From: Frankiales bacterium
GTDB taxonomy: Bacteria > Actinomycetota > Actinomycetes > Mycobacteriales > SCTD01
Assembly: GCA_025965495.1 (NCBI GenBank)
Contig: JAOPWW010000028.1
Span: 1-9,228, forward strand
DNA: 9,228 nt
Reading direction: 5' to 3'
The position numbers were made by a program, and so were the translations under genes. Positions 1-6,102 of the stretch are shown here, one piece after another. The notes under the pieces were generated by a model. That model did no database searches. It saw nothing but the letters and a program-made list of their open reading frames with translations, and was not told the DNA's origin. Positions within the stretch are counted from its first letter, which is position 1, and each line of letters opens with the position of its first letter.

Positions 1-41
1 GCGCCGGCGGCGAGGAGCGCGGCGACGGCGGCCCAGATCAC
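1..41 (-). CDS. Start of an unidentified gene, cut by the window edge
   Basis: Only the first 13 codons are visible. A GTG at 41..39 overlaps the TGA of the preceding gene in a GTGA arrangement, the same junction that joins the two genes upstream. The peptide starts MIWAAVAALLAAG, which is hydrophobic and could be a signal peptide or first membrane helix. That would suit a third membrane or exported member of the same operon. I see no clear ribosome binding site, so translation would depend on coupling to the upstream gene. The function is unknown. The main doubt is that such a short open stretch in GC-rich DNA could be chance; the overlap geometry is the main support. Confidence 0.45.
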   Translation of the reverse strand, partial: MIWAAVAALLAAG

Positions 42-1030
42 CGTGCCGCCGCGGTCAGCCTGCGGACGGCCTGGCCGGCGACCTCGAGCCCGGCCGCGTC
101 GTCGGCCCGCTCGACGGCGGTGAGGGCGTGCAGGTACAGCTCGGCGACCTCGGCGCGGTGCTCGGCCTGCGCCCGGGTCGTCGGAGGGCCCTCCAGCAGC
201 AGCGCCGCCACCCGGGACAGGTCGGCCCCCAGCGCTGCCCGCCGGTCCGCGAGCTCACGGCCGCCGTCCGCGCGCCGCTCGACGCCGCGGGCGAGGAGCC
301 GCAGCCCGACGAAGCCGGCGAGCAGCAGGCCGGCCAGCCCGAGCAGCTGCAGCAGGACCCGTCCGAGCGTCAGCGGCGCGGGAGAGGCGACCCGGCGGGG
401 GACGCCGTGGGGGTAGTCGTCGCGGACCGCCTCGTCGAAGGCGAGCACGAGCGACTCGACCTCCGGCGTGCGGTCGACCGTCTTCTCCGACACCCGGAAC
501 GCGGACGCCTTCTGTGCGACGTCGCCGAGGTGCCACAGCCAGACCGCGACCGCGCCGCCGAGCTGGGACGCCCCTGCCTGCTCCGTCTCCGGCTCCGGGA
601 ACCGCCGCCCGGCGCAGATGCCCGGGTACTCCCCGGGGAAGCCCGCCCGGTAGGCCAGCACGAGGTTCCGCGGCTGCTGGCGCGCCACCGCCTCGCACGC
701 CGCGAGCGCCCCGCCGCGGTAGCTGCGGCGCAGGACGGCGACGACGATCGGCCGGTCGCCCACGACCTGCCGCACGCGCTCGGCGTCGAGGACGTCGCGA
801 CCGTCCGCCGGCACGAACACGGCGCTGGCCCGCAGCCCCGCGGCCGCCTCACGGGCCTCGGGCGGCGTCAGCAGGAAGCGGCCCAGCGGGTAGAGGAGCA
901 GGGCCAGAAGGACCAGGAGCAGGAGCGCCCACCTGCCTCGACGCCGGGGCGGCGCACCGAAGGGGACCGGCGCCCGTGTCACGACGCCCCGCCGGGCCCG
1001 GCGCGAGAGGCCCTTGCGCCGACGCGTCAC
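38..1030 (-). CDS. Unrecognised membrane protein: two helices around an extracytoplasmic domain, with a cytoplasmic helical tail
   Basis: I do not recognise this 330-residue protein. It has an arginine-rich N-terminus (1-33), a membrane helix at about 34-50, a domain of about 170 residues (51-220) that should face outside, a second helix at about 222-247, and a charged, alanine-rich helical tail (about 255-330) inside the cell. The positive-inside rule supports this layout. Residues 62-130 resemble two segments of the upstream protein: a short helix ending in LRASAVFV, a strand PIVVAVL at 94-100, and a strand NLVLAYRAG at 122-130. The tail (ADLSRVAALL, 269-278) also resembles the upstream protein's tail, so the two look like distant paralogues. 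C112 and C139 lie in the outer domain and could form a disulphide. The GTG start at 1030 overlaps the upstream TGA as GTGA, so translation is probably coupled. It may act as a heterocomplex with the upstream product; that is inference only. Confidence 0.8.
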   Translation of the reverse strand: MTRRRKGLSRRARRGVVTRAPVPFGAPPRRRGRWALLLLVLLALLLYPLGRFLLTPPEAREAAAGLRASAVFVPADGRDVLDAERVRQVVGDRPIVVAVLRRSYRGGALAACEAVARQQPRNLVLAYRAGFPGEYPGICAGRRFPEPETEQAGASQLGGAVAVWLWHLGDVAQKASAFRVSEKTVDRTPEVESLVLAFDEAVRDDYPHGVPRRVASPAPLTLGRVLLQLLGLAGLLLAGFVGLRLLARGVERRADGGRELADRRAALGADLSRVAALLLEGPPTTRAQAEHRAEVAELYLHALTAVERADDAAGLEVAGQAVRRLTAAAR

Positions 1031-2277
1031 GCCTGCGCCCCGTGCAGGAGCCGGTCGACGGCCTCGGCCGCGTCGCGGGCGGCGTCGAGCAGGGCGGGGT
1101 CCTCGTCGCGCTGGGCCTGCAGGAGCAGGTCGCGCGCCGTCTGCTGCTCCACGGCGGCCTCCGCCAGGGCGGACTCCGGCCGGCCGGACGACAGCAGGGC
1201 GACGTCGAGGGCGGCCACCCGGGCGAGGACGTCCGCCACCCCCTCACGGTAGGCGCGGGTCTGCTCCCGCTCGCGCCGGCGGCGCTGGGCCACGCCGCGC
1301 AGCAGGGCGCCACCGCCGACGACGACGGCCAGCGCGAGGGCCACCGGCGGGGCCCAGCGGGCGAACAGCTCCCGCACACCGACGGGCCGCACCCGTGGCC
1401 GCCCGAAGGCGACGCCGCTCCCGAGGAGCTCGTAGCGGTCCAAGAACAGCCGCACGACGTTCTGCGTCGGCGCCGCGCGTTCGGTGAGCGGTGACAGGTA
1501 CAGCCCCAGCACCTGGTCGCGGGCGAGGTCCGCGTCGGCCTGCCGCGGCCCGGCGGCGTCGACCCACTGGCCGCGGGCCACGACCACGAGCTCCCCGGGG
1601 AAGCGGGCCGACACGGGCGTGGCGACGTCGGGCCACGGGGCGCCGCGAGGCAGCAGCGGCAGCACGGCCACGCGCACGGCGGGGCCGGGCCGCAGCGTCA
1701 CGGGCTCGGGCACGCCGGGCGCGACCCACGTCGGGTGCGCCGTCAGGCCGTCGACGACCTGACGGACGAGGGCGGCCGGGGCGGCGACGGTGCGCAGCGG
1801 GCGCAGCGACTCGTCGTCGGAGTCCTCGAGGTGGGGGTCGCGGATGGTGTCGAGCGCGTAGACGACCTGCTCGGTCACGTCGTGCTGGCCGAGCAGCGCC
1901 CGGGCCCCGGGCAGGTCGTCGGGGACCGCCGTGCCCTGCCCGACGAGCTGCACCTTCGTGCCCCGCACCAGCACCAGGTCCAGGTGCGCCTCGTCCGCGG
2001 CGTCGGACAGGGGCGCGTAGACCTCCGCGTAGTCGTCGCCCTTCGCGCTGAGGGGGCGCGGCGGGGCGAGCACGATGCGGGCGCTCGGGGTCAGGTGGGA
2101 CCGGACCGCCCGCTCGTCCAGCACCGCCGTCGCCCCCGGCGTCCGGACCAGCGGCTGCGTCCGCAGGGCGGCCGCGACGGCCGGCACGTCGAGGGCAGGC
2201 GGGTCGTCCGCGGCACCGGAGGCCTCCGCCCCGGTCAGCAGCAGCAGGACGGCGGCGAGGGCGGCGAGCCGGAGCAC
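1027..2277 (-). CDS. Unrecognised exported, membrane-anchored protein with two similar extracytoplasmic domains
   Basis: This 416-residue protein is not one I can name. It begins with a signal peptide (hydrophobic 3-15, small residues around 17-23). A long outer part (24-308) is followed by one membrane helix at about 309-328, a stop-transfer cluster QRRRRERE (331-338), and a cytoplasmic helical tail to 416. The outer part seems to contain two copies of one domain, at about 33-143 and 170-262. Each opens with a helix and a strand near a proline (ALRTQPLV; GLTAHPTWV), then a strand (ARIVLAPP; VRVAVLPL), then another strand (LDLVLVRGTKV; GELVVVARGQWV) and a helix. The layout recalls TPM-type proteins (signal, outer alpha/beta domain, helix), but I see no TPM motif. 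The GTG start at 2277 lies 28 bases after the panB stop with only a weak ribosome binding site, so co-transcription with panB is likely. The next gene overlaps by GTGA. Confidence 0.8.
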   Translation of the reverse strand: MLRLAALAAVLLLLTGAEASGAADDPPALDVPAVAAALRTQPLVRTPGATAVLDERAVRSHLTPSARIVLAPPRPLSAKGDDYAEVYAPLSDAADEAHLDLVLVRGTKVQLVGQGTAVPDDLPGARALLGQHDVTEQVVYALDTIRDPHLEDSDDESLRPLRTVAAPAALVRQVVDGLTAHPTWVAPGVPEPVTLRPGPAVRVAVLPLLPRGAPWPDVATPVSARFPGELVVVARGQWVDAAGPRQADADLARDQVLGLYLSPLTERAAPTQNVVRLFLDRYELLGSGVAFGRPRVRPVGVRELFARWAPPVALALAVVVGGGALLRGVAQRRRREREQTRAYREGVADVLARVAALDVALLSSGRPESALAEAAVEQQTARDLLLQAQRDEDPALLDAARDAAEAVDRLLHGAQA

Positions 2278-2305
2278 GACGGCGAACCTAGCTCTCGCGG
2301 GGCGC

Positions 2306-3139
2306 TCAGCTGTAGCCGTGCTCCTGCGACGGGTAGCGGCCCTCCCGGACGTCGTCGGCGTAGGCGGTGGCGGCCTCGGTGAGGACGCTCCGCAGGTCGG
2401 CGTAGCGCTTGAGGAACTTCGGGCCGGGCCCGGGGGTGAGGCCGGCCATGTCGGTCCAGACCAGCACCTGGGCGTCGCAGCCCGCGCCCGCGCCGATGCC
2501 GACCGTGGGGATCCGCAGCTCCTTGCTGACCCGCTCGGCGAGGTCGCCCGGCACGACCTCGAGCACGAGGGCGAACGCCCCGGCCTCCTGGAGCGCGAGG
2601 GCGTCCTCGAGCAGCCGGTCGCCCGCCTCGCCGCGCCCCTGGACGCGGTAGCCGCCGAGGGTGTTGACCGACTGGGGCGTCAGCCCGAGGTGGCCCATGA
2701 CCGGCACGCCCGACTCGACGAGCAGCTCGACCTGGGGGAGCACCCGGCGGCCGCCCGCGAGCTTGACCGCCTGGGCGCCGACCTGCAGGAACCGCACCGC
2801 GTTGGTGAGAGCCTGCTCGGGGCTGCCCTGGTAGGAGCCGAAGGGCAGGTCCGCGACGACGAGCGAGCGCTTCGTGGAGCGGGCGACGGCGCGCACCAGC
2901 GGGACCATCTCGTCCATGGTCACCGGGACGGTGGTCTCGTGGCCGAGGACGTTGTTGCCGGCGCTGTCCCCGACGAGCAGCACCGGGATGCCGGCGTCGT
3001 CGAACAGGGCGGCGGTGAGCATGTCGTAGCTGGTCAGCATGGCCCAGCGCTCGCCGGCGTCCTTGGCGCGCTGCAGGTCGTTCACGGTCACGCGACGGCT
3101 GGTCACGCCGCCGTAGAGGGAGGGGAGCTGCTCGGACAC
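2306..3139 (-). CDS. panB: 3-methyl-2-oxobutanoate (ketopantoate) hydroxymethyltransferase
   Basis: PanB transfers a hydroxymethyl group from 5,10-methylene-tetrahydrofolate to alpha-ketoisovalerate, giving ketopantoate, the first committed step to pantothenate and CoA. It is a cytosolic TIM-barrel enzyme. From the GTG at 3139 it has 277 residues, close to the roughly 264-281 usual for the family. Visible motifs are LLVGDSAGN (metal ligand D58), VVADLPFGSY (D97), AVKLAGG (lysine 126), GHLGLTPQSVNTLGGYRVQG (149-168) and LVLEVVP (catalytic glutamate 194). One oddity is that the glutamate usually found in the K-[IL]-E-G-G motif, a Mg2+ ligand in E. coli PanB (E114), is alanine here (A128, codon GCG). 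The start is chosen because AGGAGG lies 6 bases before this GTG and the N-terminus VSEQ..YGG resembles that of M. tuberculosis PanB. A longer in-frame GTG at 3238 would overlap the nadE stop but adds 33 residues with no family resemblance. Confidence 0.97.
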   Translation of the reverse strand: MSEQLPSLYGGVTSRRVTVNDLQRAKDAGERWAMLTSYDMLTAALFDDAGIPVLLVGDSAGNNVLGHETTVPVTMDEMVPLVRAVARSTKRSLVVADLPFGSYQGSPEQALTNAVRFLQVGAQAVKLAGGRRVLPQVELLVESGVPVMGHLGLTPQSVNTLGGYRVQGRGEAGDRLLEDALALQEAGAFALVLEVVPGDLAERVSKELRIPTVGIGAGAGCDAQVLVWTDMAGLTPGPGPKFLKRYADLRSVLTEAATAYADDVREGRYPSQEHGYS

Positions 3140-3145
3140 GGGAGG

Positions 3146-3151
3146 CCTCCT
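3146..3151 (-). promoter_or_regulatory. Strong ribosome binding site deciding the panB start
   Basis: The minus strand reads AGGAGG here, a full match to the anti-Shine-Dalgarno consensus, with 6 bases to the GTG at 3139. This favours that start over the upstream GTG at 3238, which has no comparable site. Confidence 0.8.
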
Positions 3152-3234
3152 GGGGGTGCCTCGGGGCTCGACGGTGAGTCCCCGGGTCGTGACCAGCGTG
3201 GCACCGGTCCCGGCAGGTCGCCCTGTCTGCTGTG

Positions 3235-5013
3235 TCACACGAGGTCGGGACGCGCCGTCTCGGGAGCCGGACCGGCCGCCTCGCGCCAGCGCGACGTGAT
3301 CGGGAGCCGGCGGTCCCGGCCGAACGCCCGTCCGGTGACCTTGGGCCCGGGCGGGTTCTGCCGGCGCTTGTACTCAGCGGTGTCGACGAGCTTCACGACC
3401 CGGTCGACGAGGTGCTCGTCGAAGCCGCGCGCCACCAGCTCGGCCCGGCCGAGGTCCTGCTCGACGTAGGCGTCCAGCAGGGCGTCGAGGACGTCGTAGG
3501 GCGGGAGGCGGTCGCTGTCGACCTGCCCGGGGGCGAGCTCGGCGCTCGGCGGCTTGGTGATGCTGTTCGGCGGGATGACCTCGGAGACCGTGTTGCGCCA
3601 GCGGGCCAGCGCCCAGACCAGCGACTTCGGGACGTCCTTGATCGGCGCGAAGCCGCCCGCGGAGTCGCCGTAGAGGGTGGAGAAGCCGGTGGCGAGCTCG
3701 CTCTTGTTGCCCGTCGTCAGCACCAGGTGGCCGTGCTCGTTCGACAGGGCCATGAGCAGCGTGCCGCGGACCCGCGCCTGCAGGTTCTCCAGCGCCAGCC
3801 CGGTCAGCGCGACGCTGCCGGTGTAGGCGTCGACCATCGGGGCGATCGGCACGACCGACCAGTGCAGCCCCTGCCGCCGGGCCAGGTCCTCGGCGTCGGT
3901 GATCGAGTGGTCGCTGCTCCAGGTGCTCGGCATCCCGACGACGTGGACCCGGTCCGGGCCGAGCGCGTCGGCCGCGATCGTGGCGACCAGCGCGCTGTCG
4001 ATGCCGCCGGACAGGCCGAGCACGACGGTCCGGAACCGGTTCTTCTCGACGTAGTCGCGGGTGGCGGTGACCAGGGCGCCCCAGACCTCGGCCTCGTCGA
4101 CGAGCGGGGTCGCGACGCCCGGGACGAGCGGCGCGTACGCGGGCAGCGGCTGCTCGGACAGCACGACGTGCTCGACCGTCATGGTGGTGCCGTCGCCGGC
4201 GTCGACCGGGCCGGTCGTGGTGAGCGTCTGCGCGGGCAGGTCGAGGTCGACGCAGACCAGGCCCTCCTCCCACAGGGGGGCACGCGCGACGATCGTGCCG
4301 TCGGCGGTGGCGACGTGGGAGTCGCCGTCGAAGACCAGCTCGTCCTGGCCGCCGACGAGGTTCACGTAGACGAGGGCGCACCCGGCCTCGACCGCCCGAC
4401 GGCGGGTCAGCTCGCCGCGGACGTCGTCCTTGCCGCGCTCGTAGGGCGAGCCGTTGAGGCAGACGAGCAGGCCGGCGCCGGCCTGGCGCGCGACGGCGAC
4501 CGGGCCGCCCTCCTGCCAGAGGTCCTCGCAGACGCTCAGCCCGACGTCGACGCCGTGCACCCGGACGACCGGGTACCGGTCGCCCCGGACGAAGTAGCGG
4601 AACTCGTCGAAGACGCCGTAGTTGGGCAGGTGGTGCTTGGCGTACCGCGCGACGACCTCGCCCCCGAACAGCACGGCGGCGCTGTTCTGCGGCTCACCGG
4701 CAGGGCGGCCCAGCGCGGGGGCGGGGACCTCGGTGCGCCCGCAGTACCCGACGACGACGGCGACCCCGCCCGCCCCCTCCTGCTGCAGCCGCACGGCGAG
4801 GGCCTCGAGGGCGTCGAGGCTGGCCTGCACGAACGAGCGGCGCAGGACCAGGTCCTCGGCGGGGTACCCGGTGACGACCATCTCGGGGAAGACGACCAGG
4901 TGGCAGCCGGCCTGCAGGGCCTGCTGCGTCCAGCTGCTGACCAGCTCGCCGTTGCCGGGCAGGTCGCCGACCGTGGCGTCGACCTGGGCGAGTCCGATCC
5001 GGAGCTGGGGCAT
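3235..5013 (-). CDS. nadE: Glutamine-dependent NAD+ synthetase
   Basis: NadE makes NAD+ from nicotinic acid adenine dinucleotide using ATP and glutamine, the last step of the de novo and Preiss-Handler routes, in the cytosol. The 592 residues hold two domains. The N-terminal nitrilase-type glutaminase (about 1-270) shows a complete triad: E44 in VFPEMVVTGYP, K126 in YAKHHLPNYGVFDE, and C162 in LSVCEDLW. The C-terminal synthetase domain (about 305-592) has the ATP-pyrophosphatase loop LSGGIDSA (334-341), TTGNKSELATGFSTLYGD (433-450) and the late KRRQNPPGPKV segment (549-559). The length fits the shorter bacterial two-domain class; M. tuberculosis NadE is longer, about 680. The ATG at 5013 matches the usual MPQLRI-type opening. 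No ribosome binding site precedes it, but a -10-like hexamer lies 6 bases upstream, so the message may be leaderless. panB follows on the same strand after 95 bases. Confidence 0.98.
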   Translation of the reverse strand: MPQLRIGLAQVDATVGDLPGNGELVSSWTQQALQAGCHLVVFPEMVVTGYPAEDLVLRRSFVQASLDALEALAVRLQQEGAGGVAVVVGYCGRTEVPAPALGRPAGEPQNSAAVLFGGEVVARYAKHHLPNYGVFDEFRYFVRGDRYPVVRVHGVDVGLSVCEDLWQEGGPVAVARQAGAGLLVCLNGSPYERGKDDVRGELTRRRAVEAGCALVYVNLVGGQDELVFDGDSHVATADGTIVARAPLWEEGLVCVDLDLPAQTLTTTGPVDAGDGTTMTVEHVVLSEQPLPAYAPLVPGVATPLVDEAEVWGALVTATRDYVEKNRFRTVVLGLSGGIDSALVATIAADALGPDRVHVVGMPSTWSSDHSITDAEDLARRQGLHWSVVPIAPMVDAYTGSVALTGLALENLQARVRGTLLMALSNEHGHLVLTTGNKSELATGFSTLYGDSAGGFAPIKDVPKSLVWALARWRNTVSEVIPPNSITKPPSAELAPGQVDSDRLPPYDVLDALLDAYVEQDLGRAELVARGFDEHLVDRVVKLVDTAEYKRRQNPPGPKVTGRAFGRDRRLPITSRWREAAGPAPETARPDLV

Positions 5014-5019
5014 GCGGGG

Positions 5020-5050
5020 AGGCTACCCGTTCTCGTCAGCCTGACGCCAA
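5020..5050 (-). promoter_or_regulatory. Candidate nadE promoter giving a leaderless message
   Basis: On the minus strand TTGGCG (5050..5045) and TAGCCT (5025..5020) look like -35 and -10 hexamers with a 19-base spacer, slightly longer than the optimum. The -10 fits the TANNNT pattern and ends 6 bases before the nadE ATG, so transcription would begin at or next to the start codon. The absence of any Shine-Dalgarno sequence agrees with this. It is a prediction from pattern only. Confidence 0.35.
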
Positions 5051-5069
5051 CCCGGGACGGCGCCCGGTC

Positions 5070-5127
5070 CGGTGATCCAGGTGCCTGCACCGTCGTCGGG
5101 GCGACAGCAGTGGCACCCGGATCACCG
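5070..5127 (-). terminator. Long stem-loop after the aldo/keto reductase gene, probable terminator
   Basis: Two 16-base arms, 5070-5085 (CGGTGATCCAGGTGCC) and 5112-5127 (GGCACCCGGATCACCG), are inverted repeats with one mismatch, around a 26-base loop that can form its own small GTCG/CGAC hairpin. In minus-strand RNA the mismatch becomes a G-U wobble, and the next flanking pair (5069/5128) is also G-U, giving 17 consecutive pairs. The stem begins about 10 bases after the reductase stop codon. No U-run follows, which is common for hairpin terminators in actinobacteria. It also sits 57-115 bases upstream of the nadE start, so an operator or attenuator role cannot be excluded. Confidence 0.5.
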
Positions 5128-5138
5128 AGCCTCAGGGA

Positions 5139-5996
5139 CTACTTGCCGGCTGCGGTGAGCGCGTCGTACTCGGCGTCGGTGAGCGTCACCTCGGCGGCGG
5201 CGCAGTTCTCCTCGAGGTGCGCGACCGAGCCGGTGCCGGGGATCGGCAGCATGACGGGGGAGCGGCGCAGCAGCCAGGCCAGCGCGAGCTGCCCGTGGGT
5301 GGCGTCGTGGTCCTTGGCGATGTCGTCGAGGACCGAGCCCTCCTTGGCCAGGTTGCCGGCGTCGAGGGGGAACCACGGGATGAAGCCGATGCCCTCCTTC
5401 TCGCAGTACGCCAGGACGTCCTCGGACTTGCGGTTGCCGAGGTTGTAGAGGTTCTGCACCGAGACGACGTCGACCAGCTTCCGCGCGGCCTCGATCTCCT
5501 CGACCGTGACCTCGGACAGGCCGACGTGCTTGATCTTGCCGGCGTCCTGGAGCTCCTTGATCGCGCCGAGGGTGTCCTCGACGGGGGTCTGGGCGTCGAT
5601 GCGGTGCAGCTGCCACAGCCCGATCTGCTCGACGCCGAGGCGGCGCAGGCTCATCTCGACGCACTGGCGCAGGTACTCGGGCCGGCCGACCTGCTCCCAG
5701 ACGTCGGGCCCGCTGCGGGTGAGGCCGCCCTTGGTGGCGACCAGGACGTCGCCGTAGGGGTGGATCGCCTCGCGGATGATGTCCTCGCTGATGTACGGGC
5801 CGTAGCTGTCGGCGGTGTCGATGAAGTCGACGCCGAGCTCGACGGCGCGCCGGACGACCTGGCGTGCGGTCTCGCGGTCGGCGGGCTCGCCCCAGACGCC
5901 CTTGCCGACGATCCGCATGGCGCCGAAGCCGAGGCGGTTGACCGTCAGGTCACCGCCGATCGTGAAGGTGCCGCTGTTGCTCACGGGGGTGGTCAT
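5139..5996 (-). CDS. Aldo/keto reductase, YdbC/PdxI-like
   Basis: This is a 285-residue NADPH-type aldo/keto reductase, a cytosolic (beta/alpha)8 barrel that reduces aldehydes or ketones. The catalytic tetrad is present: D60 and Y65 in FIDTADSYG, K89 in VATKGG, and H131 in WQLHRID. Other barrel landmarks are RLGFGAMRI (21-29), GKIKHVGLSEV (153-163), VQNLYNLGNRKSEDVL (180-195) and the cofactor-binding LPIPGTGSVAHLEEN (250-264). The length and motif wording resemble E. coli YdbC, reported as the pyridoxal reductase PdxI, so vitamin B6 salvage is a plausible role. The family is broad, however, and substrate cannot be read from sequence. The ATG at 5996 has GGAG 4 bases upstream. The gene is divergent from the nfeD-like gene and is followed by a large stem-loop, so it is probably a single-gene transcript, separate from nadE. 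Confidence 0.93.
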   Translation of the reverse strand: MTTPVSNSGTFTIGGDLTVNRLGFGAMRIVGKGVWGEPADRETARQVVRRAVELGVDFIDTADSYGPYISEDIIREAIHPYGDVLVATKGGLTRSGPDVWEQVGRPEYLRQCVEMSLRRLGVEQIGLWQLHRIDAQTPVEDTLGAIKELQDAGKIKHVGLSEVTVEEIEAARKLVDVVSVQNLYNLGNRKSEDVLAYCEKEGIGFIPWFPLDAGNLAKEGSVLDDIAKDHDATHGQLALAWLLRRSPVMLPIPGTGSVAHLEENCAAAEVTLTDAEYDALTAAGK

Positions 5997-6030
5997 GCTG
6001 CTCCAGGGTGCTCGGGGTCAGGTTGCTGGT

Positions 6031-6059
6031 CGGTCCTTGCCCTCGCAACCGGTCCTCGC
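6031..6059. repeat. Short direct and inverted repeats in the divergent promoter region
   Basis: Between the reductase and the nfeD-like gene, CGGTCCTTGC (6031-6040) and CGGTCCTCGC (6050-6059) are direct copies matching at 9 of 10 bases, 19 bases apart start to start. The same stretch holds the perfect inverted repeat GGTTGC (6021-6026) / GCAACC (6045-6050). Such spacing, near two helical turns, would suit a regulator controlling one or both divergent genes, but it may be chance in GC-rich DNA. I could not identify convincing -35/-10 pairs for either gene here. Confidence 0.3.
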
Positions 6060-6092
6060 ACCTCGACCTTCCCTGTGGATCAATGCCCCCGT

Positions 6093-6097
6093 GGAGG
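6093..6097 (+). promoter_or_regulatory. Ribosome binding site deciding the nfeD-like start
   Basis: GGAGG ends 5 bases before the GTG at 6103. The alternative in-frame GTG at 6091 overlaps this site and has no purine-rich stretch upstream of it, so 6103 is preferred. Confidence 0.55.
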
Positions 6098-6102
6098 ACC
6101 GG

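Noticed and set aside
1027..2277. Assignment of the 416-residue protein to the TPM-domain family
   Set aside because: The overall layout is similar, but I could not find a TPM-type motif in either copy, so the family is left unnamed.
5051..5067. Second GC-rich hairpin (CCGGG/CCCGG) between the large stem-loop and nadE
   Set aside because: A five-pair stem with a six-base loop is expected by chance here and overlaps no other signal.
3232..5448. Very long open frame on the plus strand opposite nadE (and a similar one at 128-1252 opposite the unknown membrane genes)
   Set aside because: In such GC-rich DNA the frame opposite a real gene rarely meets a stop. The translation is a monotonous mix of Arg, Gly, Asp, Val and Ala with no domain, whereas the opposite strand encodes clear families.
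5815..6102. Upstream extension of the nfeD-like gene
   Set aside because: The extra residues are Ser/Arg/Pro-rich, lie opposite the start of the reductase gene and do not resemble NfeD proteins. GGAGG before 6103 gives a better start.
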